64,000 nucleotides of DNA, taken from Salivita marina. Its GTDB lineage: Bacteria > Pseudomonadota > Gammaproteobacteria > Pseudomonadales > Azotimanducaceae. How positions within the stretch are numbered: the first letter of the stretch is position 1; each line of letters opens with the position of its first letter. The position numbers were made by a program, and so were the translations under genes. The DNA lies in assembly GCA_038144425.1 (NCBI GenBank), contig JAYQNS010000004.1, forward strand, positions 988,125 through 1,052,124. The letters run 5' to 3'. The notes beneath the pieces are model-generated. The model had not been told where the DNA came from. It did no database searches and worked only from the letters and a program-made list of their open reading frames with translations. Shown here one piece after another: positions 35,461-44,679 of the stretch.

Positions 35461-35953
35461 TTAATCGGTGTTAAAGTTTCTATGCTCTAGTGAATGAACT
35501 TTTGGTCTGTCAGCAATACCAAAGTCAGTTAAAAATCTGTCTGTGCCTAAAACATGGGTGCTATTAATAAAACCATGTATTTCAAAAATTCGGTGCTTTA
35601 TCTATTACTAGAATATAAATTTCATTAGGCTTACTGCCTTTGGGTCTAATAATTAAACTATTATTTTTTTTAGGTAGCTGCGATCTAACCTGTAAGTGAA
35701 TATCATGCCAAATTATATCTGCCTTACCACCATGATTGACATGAAAGTTAAACTCTGTTTCTAAGTACCTACAAACTGCAAGTTCTGCACAAGCACCACT
35801 AATTGATTTTGATATTTGGTCATTGACACTACCTTTGTAATTATGACCCCAATCTTGTTTAAGTCTTAATGACTCAAATACTCTAAGCAACCCAGTTTGT
35901 GAAGCTGCCATAATATCGTATAAATCTAATTTTACTTCAATCATATTCCACAC
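35461..35953 (-). CDS. endonuclease-like protein (frameshifted)
   Basis: About 160 residues. The centre GACAELAVCRYLETEFNFHV, HGGKADIIWHDIHLQVRSQL and RPKGSKPNEIYILVID has the G-A-x-x-E...D-I...Q-V-R-S pattern of a restriction-enzyme-like fold, with Glu, Asp and Gln as candidate metal ligands. After a break near 35585 it continues FEIHGFINSTHVLGTDRFLT. Its role in the early gene group is unknown. Confidence 0.5.
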
Positions 35954-35968
35954 ATACCCTCACACTCA

Positions 35969-36717
35969 TTAGTTAAATAAATCTAATTGATTTTTTTGGT
36001 CAAAATCTACTTGGTCAATAGGAATACATTCTCTAGTAAAAAATATTTGATCTTTAACACCATAAACTTTGGACTAATTCTTTGTTATCATTTTGTTCTA
36101 TTTTTTCTACATCATCCCATTTTATTTTTCTTTAACTTTAACCATTCATTTTGTTATGAAATGGACAGAAAGTACAAGCTGATTCTTGGTGGGTCTTTTA
36201 AAATTTTCTTTAAACCAATAAATACATTGTTGTCTATTTTACCATATCAATTAATAATATTGATTTTGTATGTATTTTATTTGATTTACTTTCATTCTTT
36301 GTACTTCATCTAAATACCCATTAAAGTTCTACAACTTATCTTTTTTAGCTTTTTCACCTGGTTGCAAACTTAATAATTGTCTAATTTTTTTTTTAATGGT
36401 TGAATTTTATAATCATTTGCATTGCCTAATCATTTTTTTTACCATCTTAATTAATGGTAAAAAGGTTTTCTTTTCTCTTTACCTAACTAACATTTATTAA
36501 ATCTTCTTTATGGTTTCTCCATTGCACTATGTAAATAGGATAAGAAACTTTTGTATTTTAACCACTCTAACCATTCAATTACATTGTCAGGTTCTGCACC
36601 AACATCTGCAAATATTGCTGCATGGTTTTTTTTAGGAACTTTACCTTGTTCAATAAGCATACAATGTTTTTGATTGTACTGTTAATCTAAACTTAATATT
36701 CTTAAACACTTTTTCAT
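35969..36717 (-). CDS. PAPS-reductase-like protein (many frameshifts)
   Basis: No long open frame, but pieces in order match phage phosphoadenosine-phosphosulfate-reductase-type proteins: LIEQGKVPKKNHAAIFADVG, AEPDNVIEWLEWLK, a Lys-rich middle, DEVQRMKVNQIKYIQNQYY, QQCIYWFKENF, then KDQIFFTRECIPIDQVDFDQ. The usual S-L-G-A-G-V-Q-S loop is here altered to R-L-T-V-Q-S. At least eight breaks fall in about 750 bases, the densest in unit 1. Such proteins have an ATP-pyrophosphatase fold; the substrate in phages is unknown. Either very poor sequence or a decayed gene. Confidence 0.55.
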
Positions 36718-36943
36718 AGCAACCAGTTACCCTCCTGGTCTTGGCAATAAGAAGCTACAATTGGTCTATTGTTGTAAATATAAAAACCCCAGAGCTCACC
36801 ATTTCCATCTTTAAATTTAGGGTTGTCATACCAGGTAGCTTTACTTTCATAAGCAGCATCACAATCTGTGTAATTTTTAATTGGTATTTTTCGTAATGTA
36901 AACCTTGCTGTGTAAGTAAAACTAAAAACAAAAAGGCTTTCAT
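36714..36943 (-). CDS. small secreted protein (frameshifted)
   Basis: It starts MKAFLFLVLLTQQG, a signal peptide. After one break near 36895 it continues IPIKNYTDCDAAYESKATWY, GELWGFYIYNNRPIVASYCQ and QEGNWLL. Two Cys could pair. Its ATG overlaps the metalloprotease-like stop and its TGA overlaps the PAPS-reductase-like start. An exported early protein, for example superinfection exclusion, is possible. Confidence 0.5.
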
Positions 36944-37299
36944 TTGGCAGTACACCTTTTTATTAAATTTAATAATTTTGGATTTTGTAAAAATATTTTA
37001 GAAAACTCAGAACCTATAAAACTAGCTACACCCTCCTCACCTAGATTTCTTAAACGAATCTCTGACTTGTGAGCTATCATGTGTGCTATTTCATGTAGCA
37101 AGGTGTCTAGCAAAGTGATTTTTTTTAGATTTTCTTGGATAGCTATGACTGATTTGTTAGAATCGTAATAACCCCAAATATTGTCTTTTATGGCTTGTTT
37201 CCTAGTTAATTTAACGATTTTTACCTTAAAATTACGATATTTAATCTCTTTCAGAATCATAGGTAGATTCGTTATATTAAAATTTATTCTACTATACAA
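36940..37299 (-). CDS. zinc metallopeptidase-like protein (HExxH)
   Basis: Up to 119 residues. The motif TLLHEIAHMIAH (HExxH with a third His) follows GYYDSNKSVIAIQENLKKIT, then RNLGEEGVASFIGSEFSKIF supplies a possible downstream Glu ligand. ImmA/IrrE-type anti-repressor proteases and SprT-type proteins share this style. It is the first gene of the leftward block and diverges from the exonuclease operon. A start at 37260 (MILKEIKYRNF) is equally possible. Confidence 0.55.
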   Translation of the reverse strand: MYSRINFNITNLPMILKEIKYRNFKVKIVKLTRKQAIKDNIWGYYDSNKSVIAIQENLKKITLLDTLLHEIAHMIAHKSEIRLRNLGEEGVASFIGSEFSKIFLQNPKLLNLIKRCTAK

Positions 37300-37380
37300 A
37301 TTATTTCTAAATATAATTTAGTTATCTAAAAAATATATAAAAGTTGTAAAAAATTTATAATTATAATATAGATAAATTAT
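37300..37380. promoter_or_regulatory. divergent control region at the unit junction
   Basis: Very AT-rich. Leftward: TTTACA (37350-37345) and TAGATA (37328-37323), 16 bases apart. Rightward: TATAAT (37362-37367), with no clear -35. AAAGTTGTAAAAAA (37340-37353) repeats the motif before the unit 1 repressor. It probably drives the metallopeptidase gene leftward and the exonuclease operon rightward. Confidence 0.4.
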
Positions 37381-38252
37381 ATGACGAGATCACCCTAAAA
37401 TTTTAGGAGATTGCTATAAAAAATTTAATTTGGCACATACTAGCAAAAGCCAAAACACAATTCTGACGACATAAGATTTAGAAATTACATCGTACTTACT
37501 CCAAAAGAAAAAGCTAACCTACCAAGTAACTGTTCTTTTACTGGTGGTACGATTTCACATGAAAATTATTCAAAAAATATTATGTGAAAATTTAACTTAC
37601 GAACAAGCTCTAAAAGCTGTTGAAAAAAATAATTAATTATGTAAGTATAGATGAAAAAGATGACCTATAAGTTTGGGCATATAATGGATAATATGGAAGA
37701 TTTAGTTAATAACCATTTAGCTAACATTGATGAAGTAGGAAAACAAAAGTGGCAATCTGAATTAGAATATACACATTGGGCAGATGGTATTAAAACTTAT
37801 TTCTTAGCTTATGTAGATTTAGTTGGCAAAGTAGATTTTGGCGATATTAAAAATGTATTTGGTACACTAACAAAAACAAAAAAGGTTATAGTTATTCCAA
37901 AAAAAAATGTCCTAAAGTTCCATATCATTCTGATTGTTTGCAAATAGCTTTATATTCAAAACTGCTGCCAACACATAAACCATTTTTAACTTATGCTAGT
38001 GATTGTGATAGAGTCGTTTTTACACCAGGTAACTGTGTTGAACTTAGAAAAGAAAGCTTACAATTTTATTATGAGGAACTTGTGCTGTACCAACAATGTT
38101 GGGAAAGAAATTAGAACTTGCAGATGGAGATCCTAAAAGTTCTAGCAATGTTGTGTAAACCTGATCTTAGTGAAATTAGAAAAGATGGTTTTTGGTGGAA
38201 AGGTATTAGTCCAGAAATCATAGAAAGGTTTAGAAGTTATTATGGACTTTAA
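37381..38252 (+). CDS. PD-(D/E)XK recombination exonuclease-like protein, unit 2 (many frameshifts)
   Basis: Counterpart of the partial gene at 1-719, here with its N-terminus: MTRSPKILGDCYKKFNLAHT, NYIVLTPKEKANLPSNCSFT and LCENLTYEQALKAVEKNN. The catalytic part is YVDLVGKVDFGDIKN (D...D-x-K), followed by LQIALYSKLLPTHKPFLTYA. The start is uncertain because no ribosome site is seen and four or more breaks occur. Confidence 0.55.
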
Positions 38253-38459
38253 AGGCTTAGTTGATCATTACGAAACTTTAGATAAATCTGAACTAATAGA
38301 AAAATTAGTTTACAAAAATGCAAAGCTTCTTACCCAAGATAATGTCATAGAAAAATTACAAGACGAAAACAAAAGACGTTCACAGAAGTAGAAGATGGTC
38401 ATAAAAAAATAAATGGTGAGCTAACAGAACAAATAAAACAATTAAAAGGAGAGAGTTAA
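38242..38459 (+). CDS. small coiled-coil protein, unit 2 (frameshifted)
   Basis: MDFKGLVDHYETLDKSELIE, LVYKNAKLLTQDN, then after a break KINGELTEQIKQLKGES. It ends 3 bases before the next ATG, inside a GGAGAG ribosome site, which shows where the unit 1 protein would normally end. Confidence 0.5.
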
Positions 38460-38461
38460 TA

Positions 38462-39138
38462 ATGAAAAATATTTTTGATAAATTACACAAAGCAAGTGAG
38501 GAAGCTGCACCTGTAGTTAAAGGTGAAAAAGTTCCTGGGATGCACTTTAATCCATTAGAACATGATGAAGTTTAAAAAGTTGCAATGAAAGCTTTAAGAA
38601 AACACAAACTATATCCTGTTTGTACTTACAAAAACCAAGTAAGTGATAATTTTTTTTTTAGAATGTAATATGAAAATTTATGATGTTGAAGCCAAATCAA
38701 TTTGTAGAGATAAATGGTTGTTCAGCAATGGGTAAACTAGATAAGTTTGGTTCTGGTAATGCTATGAGCTATGCAAGAAAATATGCTTTTCTAAATGCAC
38801 TTAATTTAAAAAACTGGATTAGATAATGATGATGGTGTTGAAGCTAAACCCTTTACTAAAAAAACAAAAACACAAATAATACCATCTAATAATCAACCAA
38901 AATTGCTACTAATTTACCAATTAATGTTATTGCTACTGATAATTGGATAACACAATTACAATCTGTGGCTCAACACTCTAAATCACAATTATTTTGAAAA
39001 AATTTAACTCCTATTAAAGAAGAATATAAAAAAGAATTTCTATTAATAGCAACTGATCCAATAGAACAGTTAAGAGTTGATACAGAATACAACAAACTAA
39101 AATCACAAATACAATCAAGAGGTACAAATGTCAGATAA
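38462..39138 (+). CDS. ERF-type single-strand annealing protein, unit 2 (frameshifted)
   Basis: MKNIFDKLHKASEEAAPVVK, ALRKHKLYPVCTYKNQVSDN, then FGSGNAMSYARKYAFLNALN and LKTGLDNDDGVEAKPF. The G-S/N-A-x-S/T-Y-A-R-K-Y...L...D-x-D-D-G signature is ERF. The last 60 residues (LIATDPIEQLRVDTEYNKL) are the same as in the Rad52/Sak-like protein of unit 1. About five breaks are needed to read it. It pairs functionally with the exonuclease upstream. Confidence 0.65.
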
Positions 39139-39347
39139 TAAATTTGATAATTCTGGTGCATTATGGAAAAGACAAGCTAAGGAAAACGATCAACCTGGTA
39201 AATCTTATCCACACTACACAGGCAATGTAACAATTAATGGTGCAAAAAAAAATGCTTGCATGGCTTAATACTGAAAAAACAACTGACCCAGCTAAGTCAG
39301 GACAACCAGATATTAATATTAAACTACAAGACCCAATAGCAAAATAA
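39128..39347 (+). CDS. DUF736-like small protein, unit 2 (frameshifted)
   Basis: MSDNKFDNSGALWKRQAKEN, YPHYTGNVTINGAKK, then after a break LAWLNTEKTTDPAKSGQPDI. Same place and same breakpoint region as 1556-1769, in a run of A. Confidence 0.5.
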
Positions 39348-39348
39348 T

Positions 39349-39645
39349 ATGGAAAGTAAAAACCCCCCTCATTATCAAAAAGCAATACAAACTTGTGATG
39401 CCATTATGAGTCAAATGACTCCAGAGAAGAAAACATAGGTTTTTTAAGAGGGTCTGCAATGAAATACCTTAGTAGGTTTGGTGCTAAGGGGGGGTCAAAC
39501 TATTGCAAAAGCAGTAATGGATTTAGAAAAATCTAATTGGTTTACGCAAAAATTAATTAATTATTTAAAAGCATTAGAACATGATGGTTCTGACTTACGA
39601 AACACTACAGCGAATGTAACAAATTTATTTGAGGATAAGAAATGA
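39349..39645 (+). CDS. DUF3310 family protein, unit 2 (frameshifted)
   Basis: MESKNPPHYQKAIQTCDAIM, then NIGFLRGSAMKYLSRFGAKG and a D-L-E-K-S-N-W-F helix. Two indels (near 39427 and 39492) break a gene intact in unit 1. Overlaps the LexA-like start by four bases. Confidence 0.65.
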
Positions 39646-39950
39646 TTTTAAAAAATGGTAATGGCAATGGTCATATTATTTACCTAAGCCAAATTAAAAA
39701 GGATGTACTTAATTTTATTAAGCACTTTATTGAAACTTATGACTATGCTCCAACCTATAAAGAAATTAGTGAAAAATTTAATTTTACTAGAGCAAGAGCT
39801 GGTGCTTTGATTGCAGAGTTTCGTAAATTAAATTTAATAAGCAAAAGCAACCAAGCACACAGAAATATTTCCTTAACTAAAAAACAATTAAAATTAATAC
39901 CTACACTTAAAGTTAATAAAAGTTATTCAACGATGGAGTTTAGAAAATGA
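39642..39950 (+). CDS. LexA-type winged-helix protein, unit 2
   Basis: 102 residues, intact. IKKDVLNFIKHFIETYDYAP and KEISEKFNFTRARAGALIAE are nearly the same as in the unit 1 protein, while the N-terminal leader has one extra residue. The near identity of the DNA-contact helix implies that both proteins read the same site. Confidence 0.7.
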   Translation: MILKNGNGNGHIIYLSQIKKDVLNFIKHFIETYDYAPTYKEISEKFNFTRARAGALIAEFRKLNLISKSNQAHRNISLTKKQLKLIPTLKVNKSYSTMEFRK

Positions 39951-40136
39951 GCAAAGTAACAAAAGAAAGTTTTTTTGAAGCTAACTTTAAAGTTGATGAA
40001 GAATTTGACAATGCAGAAATAGCTGCAAAATCAAATACTCCTAGCAATGATGCTAGGGAACTGTATCCTGGATATTAAGTTTGATAAATCTAGGATTAAA
40101 TTAAACAAAGGAACAACTGAGGATGGCAAAGAGTAA
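39947..40136 (+). CDS. small conserved protein of unknown function, unit 2 (frameshifted)
   Basis: MSKVTKESFFEANFKVDEEF, then SNTPSNDAR, a break near 40065, and LDIKFDKSRIKLNKGTTEDG. Homologous to 2365-2558. Confidence 0.45.
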
Positions 40137-40317
40137 TAGTCTATTAAGAAGATATGACAAGCTTGATAAACTACATAATGAGATTATGCAAAAGCCTAAA
40201 ACTAAAAATAGGCAATGTGTTCACTCATTACAAGCTTTTAAAAAGTATATCAAAACTTATAGACAAATTGTTTGTGTTGAAAATGAAGACTCAAAATTCA
40301 TTCATGCACAACCTTAA
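40123..40317 (+). CDS. small basic protein, unit 2
   Basis: 64 residues, MAKSNSLLRRYDKLDKLHNE, then K-N-R-Q-C-V-H-S-L and KTYRQIVCVENEDSKFIH. It confirms the start chosen for the unit 1 gene at 2545. Confidence 0.55.
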   Translation: MAKSNSLLRRYDKLDKLHNEIMQKPKTKNRQCVHSLQAFKKYIKTYRQIVCVENEDSKFIHAQP

Positions 40318-40384
40318 TTACTGATTAACTTAAAAGTTGTAACAAACTGTAGGCTAGAGTCTGCATATTATAAAGGAGAGAAAG

Positions 40385-40786
40385 ATGGCATTGAGTAAAT
40401 CAAAAACAGATTTTGAAGTAACCATTGCAAAAGCTGTTGGTAAAAAATAAAATATTGTAGAAAAATTATTATAGATCAGTTAAAGAAATAGTGGATGGTG
40501 AGTTTAGAGGTACTTACAAACCAGTTAAAATGTTAATTACTCAATCAAGGTTAGCAAAATTTTTAGGTGTAACTTTTCAACAGATTCAAAAATATGAGAA
40601 AGGTGGCAATGGTTGTAGTTTACCTAAGCTGCTAATGATTGCAGCATTTTTTCAAAAACCAATTACTTATTTTTAGAAGATATTAATTTAGAAGAATTAT
40701 TAGGGCAAGACACTTCTCCAAATAATAACCCAATAGCTCCCTCTTTAAAAGAGTTTGGGATCAATATAAAAAGTAAGTGTCATTAA
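40385..40786 (+). CDS. XRE-family HTH repressor, unit 2 (frameshifted)
   Basis: MALSKSKTDFEVTIAKAVGK, a break near 40450, then ITQSRLAKFLGVTFQQIQKY and PKLLMIAAFFQKPITYFL. The recognition-helix region FLGVTFQQIQKYEKG closely resembles unit 1 (NIGVTFQQVQKYEKG), but flanks differ, so immunity specificity may or may not be shared. It ends KSKCH like the unit 1 protein. Confidence 0.65.
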
Positions 40787-40843
40787 ATGTGAAAACTATA
40801 AGAGCTTTGTAAAAGAACTCTTATATTATTTGTTGTGTGATTG

Positions 40844-40866
40844 GGGGAGAAATCTCCCCTTTTTTT
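40844..40866 (+). terminator. intrinsic terminator of the early operon, unit 2
   Basis: GGGGAGA-AA-TCTCCCC followed by TTTTTTT; the next ATG directly follows. The TATAAGAG/CTCTTATA hairpin precedes it (40798-40834 region), as in unit 1. Confidence 0.85.
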
Positions 40867-41036
40867 ATGTATTTTGTAATTTGGAAACCTAAGATAAATT
40901 TACTCTTTTTTCAAACACCATATTTGCTTTAGAAAAAGAAGCTAGGGAGTTTGCTAAAAAAAGTATTAAACGAAAAATAGAATGGGATGTAGTTCTCTAC
41001 AATAGTGAGAACTACGATAAGTATTGGTACAAATAA
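40867..41036 (+). CDS. small post-terminator protein, unit 2 (frameshifted)
   Basis: MYFVIWKPKI, breaks near 40892 and 40915, then EKEAREFAKKSIKRKIEWDV and NYDKYWYK at the end. Homologous to 3287-3457. Confidence 0.4.
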
Positions 41037-41095
41037 TTAATTACTAATTAGATAATAACTAAGTGCCACTAACTCTATAATAATAATAGCTTCAA

Positions 41096-41255
41096 TCATT
41101 TTTTAATATACCTCTCTGCATCTTTTTTATTTATAAAAAATTTCTTAGTAAATAATGTCATTAACATTGGCTAAGAATTTACTAAGTTTATATTTTCTTA
41201 TTCTTGTACTGCCATGCCTTACTCTATAAACATATAGATCATTTTTAATTGTCAT
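41096..41255 (-). CDS. small basic protein near integrase, unit 2 (frameshifted)
   Basis: MTIKNDLYVYRVRHGSTRIR and YKLSKFLANVND, then an indel, then FFINKKDAERYIKK. Homologous to 3458-3622. In unit 2 it is separated from the integrase by an inserted pair of genes. Confidence 0.45.
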
Positions 41256-41288
41256 ATTATTTCCTATCAATGTATATTAACTTTTGGG

Positions 41289-41889
41289 TTACACTTCTTT
41301 AGCACCAGCTTGTATTAATTTATCTTTATTAAAGATAATTCTATTTTTTTAATTTTAAGTTCTGCTCTTTCATACATTTGCCTTACTCTTTCTCTACTTA
41401 CTTTTAATTCATCACCTAAAGATTGTAGAGTTCTACCCTGATTTATACCATCCCAAACAATTTGATACCTTTGTCCTAATTCAGATAAAACAACATTTCT
41501 TATATTATCAATTAAGCTATCAGTTTGTGATTGCATTAACTTAATTTCCATTGTTTGTTTATCTACAATTTGCAACAATTGTTTTTCTTTAGCTTTAACT
41601 TCAAAACTATTTTTACGAAAACCTTTAAGTTGTCTGGCAGTAAAAGCTTCATCAGCAGTAAGTCCAAGATAATCTAAAATTCTTTGAGCTGTGGGTGTTA
41701 GCTTTCCAAATTGAGTTAAAGCTGAACTTTTTCCACTAAATACTAAATTAGTTCCTGGATATGAGTAGAAGTTGTTTTTATCACAAAACTTTTTTACAGA
41801 TGCTTTACCATTATTTACATAACCTTTGTTTTCTAAAGCTTCTAACAAACGATTATTTCTAATTGTAATTTTATTCTATAATCAGTCAT
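41289..41889 (-). CDS. sigma-70 region-4-like regulator, unit 2 only (frameshifted)
   Basis: About 195 residues, starting MTDYRI at 41889, with breaks near 41875 and 41330. The N-terminal half has no known domain. Residues about 140-175 read QIVWDGINQGRTLQSLGDEL, KVSRERVRQMYERAELKIKK: the T-L-x-x-L-G-x-x-x-x-V-S-R-E-R-V-R-Q helix-turn-helix of sigma factor region 4, which reads the -35 element. Regions 2 and 3 are absent, so it could be an anti-sigma, appropriator or HTH regulator. It lies between the small MTIK gene and the integrase, where unit 1 has only 5 bases. Confidence 0.6.
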
Positions 41890-42093
41890 TAGTCCTCTTT
41901 AGTTGTTGGTTGCTCAATTATGTGATCTGTGTGCAAAATACCTTTGTGTAAAATGTTTCTTTTATTTGGATTACCCATTGGTATATTTTTTCCACAAAGC
42001 CTACTTCCTCTACAAGCTTTATTGTGTACTCACCTTGCACATCTATATTTTTTTAGCTAATGCTTCTGCTACTGCTTTTGCTATTATATCCAT
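41889..42093 (-). CDS. small protein, unit 2 insert (frameshifted)
   Basis: MDIIAKAVAEALAKK, a break, then ACRGSRLCGKNIPMGNPNKR and LHTDHIIEQPTTKED. C-R-G-S-x-L-C resembles a zinc-knuckle and suits the repeated NxN-K-R sequence. TAATG coupling to the sigma-like gene. Function unknown. Confidence 0.4.
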
Positions 42094-42103
42094 ATCTCTC
42101 TCC

Positions 42104-43252
42104 TTATTTCCAATTGTAGTGTTTGTTTTGATAATCAATGTTCTGCACTTCATCACCATTAGATTGAAATGGTTTAATGTAAGTGTCCTGGACAAAATTG
42201 ATATCCTTATCACCTAAGGCTCTAGCTAAATCTAAGGCATTAGTATATTTCTTAGTGTATGCCCAGTAAGTAGCTGTATAGTGCCTAAAGAATTACGATT
42301 TTCTATCTATGGGTAGTTGTACCCTATTCTTAGCTAATGCCCTCTCTAGGTGGCTTATAATGGCTTCTATACATATATATTTACCCTTGCTATTAAGAAA
42401 CAAGCTATTTTGTTTGCTAGGCAAAGTATTAAGATAATTAGTTAATCTATCCTTTAGTGCAGTAGAAATAACCATAGTTCTGACACCATTAACAGTCTTG
42501 ATTTACCACCCTAATTTTTTCTTAGCTTTGACTGCCTTATCAAACCTAATCATAGGTATATTGTTTTTAAACAATAAGCTTTTTCTATCTAAAGCTCTAA
42601 CCTCACTTGGTCTAGCAGCAGTTTCAAGCATAACCATACACATAGTTTGAACCATTGGATTACTTATATTACTAACAATGTTAGCAACCTTATCTAATGA
42701 CCAATCATCAAAATCTATAGGTTTAGCTACCTTTTTAGAAGTTACTATAGTTTTTTAGATAATCCTTATCTTTGCAAACATTTTTAGATAATTTATTAGT
42801 ATCTACCTGGTGCTGTATAATAAGGCTAAGTGTGTTAAAGATTTTTCTAACAGTATCCAAGTTTTATCTGTTTGTTTACAATTTTGTTTTTAGAAAATCA
42901 ACAAAACTAAAAACCTTATCTTTATCAGTGAGTCTAATATCTACATTACCAAAGTAAGGCAGTATATGATTTAGGTAGAAGCTGCTATAGTTACCTATAG
43001 TAGATGTACCTATTTTACTTTCTGCTCTTTTGTAATCTTGGTGCTGCATAAAACTTATATTAGCTTCACTAAAGAAAAATTTGTGATGATGATGTTTTGT
43101 ATATACCTACATCATTTACTTTTTCTTTAGCTAAAGTTTCTACAACTGATTTGCTTTTGTTAGAAATAAATTTAACTTTGTCTAACCCAGTAAGAATGTC
43201 TATAGAATCCTCTTACCATTTTTTGTAATTGGTTTTTTATTTGTAGTTCCAT
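42104..43252 (-). CDS. int: tyrosine integrase, unit 2 (many frameshifts)
   Basis: Homologous to 3628-4802, in at least six pieces. Recognisable parts include SKSVVETLAKEKVNDVG, KVFSFVDFLK-type core-binding sequence, VISTALKDRLTNYLNTLPSK, VQLPIDRKS then FFRHY-type box, and a C-terminus NIDYQNKHYNWK. The N-terminal arm-type part differs from unit 1 (ILTGLDKVKFISNK), so the arm sites may differ. Confidence 0.75.
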
Positions 43253-43264
43253 ACTCTCTCCTTA

Positions 43265-43435
43265 TTAATTTTCTTTATTACAAATATCGCAATCTTCTGT
43301 TCTTTCTTCATGCTCTTTACCTTGAACAGGTGCTTGACCAGATCCATCACAGTTTGGACATTCTTCAATTCCAAACAAATCAGATGTAATTGCTTTTTCT
43401 TTTATATTTTTTGGGTGCTTAAAAACAAATGTCAT
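43265..43435 (-). CDS. small zinc-ribbon protein, unit 2
   Basis: 56 residues: MTFVFKHPKNIKEKAITSDL, then EECPNCDGSGQAPV and TEDCDICNKEN. Two C-x2-C pairs of the DnaJ-like C-P-x-C-x-G-x-G style. It shares only the first residues with its unit 1 counterpart at 4799. Confidence 0.5.
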   Translation of the reverse strand: MTFVFKHPKNIKEKAITSDLFGIEECPNCDGSGQAPVQGKEHEERTEDCDICNKEN

Positions 43436-43883
43436 GCTCTCCCTCCATAATAGTTAGACTCATTTTCTTTTTGACATTCCTCTAATTTATCTATGGGTAA
43501 TTTAACTTTTGTTCTTTTTAAATCATATATAGTACCAAATGCTTGAACATCTTGTTTACTAAATTTAAAACTCTAAACACACTTCTAATATGCTGACCTA
43601 ATGGAGTTCTTTGCTTCTCTTTTAAAAACAAATTCTTCAGTACCATAAGAAAATTCATTATCATCCCAATAAAGTATTTCTACATCACTCAATAATAACC
43701 ATAGATTTTGCTTTTTGTTCTATCAGTTTCATTAGGAACATATTTAATAAAGTTTTTCCTGGTAACTAACACCATCATTCTTAGCTTTCATTCTTGGATC
43801 AGATTTACTTTCTGTTTCCCCATACTTTTTAAAAGAATTACTTTTTGTCTTTTTAAAATGTCATAAATGTTTTGTTTGTTCAT
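43432..43883 (-). CDS. unrecognised accessory protein, unit 2 (frameshifted)
   Basis: It starts MNKQNIYDILKRQK after a GGAGAG site. Pieces include RMKAKNDGVSYQEK, VEILYWDDNEFSYGTEEFVF and LPIDKLEECQKENESNYYGG. No family is recognised. It replaces the two larger unit 1 genes 5328-6493. Confidence 0.45.
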
Positions 43884-43889
43884 TGTTCT

Positions 43890-43965
43890 CTCCTCTATTA
43901 GTTAAGTTATAACAATGTTATACTATACCTATAACAGTATTGCAAATAATCAATTGGTGTTTTTT
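43890..43965 (-). promoter_or_regulatory. promoter/operator of the integration operon, unit 2
   Basis: A perfect TGTTATA-N7-TATAACA inverted repeat at 43916-43936 contains the same TACTATACCTATA core as unit 1, with AGTTATA upstream and AATCAATTGGT beyond. This strengthens the case for a conserved operator. Confidence 0.5.
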
Positions 43966-44009
43966 TGCTTATATTTATTAGGTTTTTTAAAAGCTTTTAT
44001 TACAGGCAT

Positions 44010-44048
44010 AAAAAAAAAGCCGAAAAGAATCTTTGATTCAATTCGGCT
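44010..44048 (-). terminator. late operon terminator, unit 2
   Basis: Read leftward: AGCCGAA...TTCGGCT with inner GAATC/GATTC, then TTTTTTTT. Same design as 6632-6672. Confidence 0.85.
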
Positions 44049-44157
44049 ATATGTTTTTTTTTGCTATACCAATAGCAACTGATTCTGTACCCACCCTTGC
44101 CCACTAGCTAAAGCTAGAACTATACCTACTAAATAAGTAGATATTCCTATTCGGTAA
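44049..44157 (-). ncRNA. structured element before the late terminator, unit 2
   Basis: Conserved blocks GATTCTGTACCC (44081-44092) and CCTATTCGGT (44146-44155) enclose hairpins CTAGCT/AGCTAG (44104-44117) and CTACT/AGTAG (44126-44140). Hairpin positions match unit 1, sequences do not. Confidence 0.5.
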
Positions 44158-44345
44158 TTATTTATCTTCCTCTAATAATTTTTTTAAATTACTAATTGCA
44201 TTTAACGCAGATCCACCAGGTGTAACAGATTTAATAAAATCCATTCACCATCTGATACAACACCTTTAAATTTTTTTAATTTTTCTTTATCTTCCTCAGA
44301 CATACTTAAAGATTTAAAATTATCTTTTAAAAATGTACTTGCCAT
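44158..44345 (-). CDS. small helical protein, unit 2 (frameshifted)
   Basis: MASTFLKDNFKSLSMSEEDK, EKLKKFKGVVSDGE, then after a break FIKSVTPGGSALNAISNLKK and LLEEDK. Counterpart of 6778-6985. Confidence 0.45.
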
Positions 44346-44348
44346 TAT

Positions 44349-44514
44349 TTACCTCTTTTTTCTTTTTTGTTTCTTAGCTGTCTTAGCAGCAGCTTTAAAG
44401 TTAGCAGCAGTTGGAGCTCAGCAGTTCAACTTTTCTCATTCTTTCACCACTACCAGCTTTAATTCTTTTTCTTTTTGCATGAATATTTGCGTATAAGCCT
44501 TTTCTTTTTGCCAT
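44349..44514 (-). CDS. GLYANIHAKRKRI-type basic protein, unit 2 only (frameshifted)
   Basis: MAKRKGLYANIHAKRKRIKA and GSGERMRKV, a break, then APTAANFKAAAKTAKKQKRK. The G-L-Y-A-N-I-x-A-K-R-x-R-I...G-S-G-E-x-M-R...G-A-P-T pattern is a very common short protein of marine phages, function unknown. It occupies the slot of two different genes in unit 1. Confidence 0.65.
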
Positions 44515-44517
44515 TGT

Positions 44518-44679
44518 TTATCCTTTATTGTTAATGTTGTGTTGTTCTCTATCGCATTTAAAATGTGCATGAGTTCCACCATAGAATGATAAAAAGCTCA
44601 TATCGTTTGTGATTTCTTTTTTGCAGTACCTACAAATTCCTACATAGTGAACAGGTTTCTTCCATGTTTTCTTAGCCAC
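44518..44679 (-). CDS. small zinc-binding protein with GTG start, unit 2
   Basis: 53 residues: VAKKTWKKPVHYVGICRYCK, then FYGGTHAHFKCDREQHN. Intact here. C-x2-C...H-A-H-F-x-C as in 7399-7572. Confidence 0.55.
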   Translation of the reverse strand: MAKKTWKKPVHYVGICRYCKKEITNDMSFLSFYGGTHAHFKCDREQHNINNKG

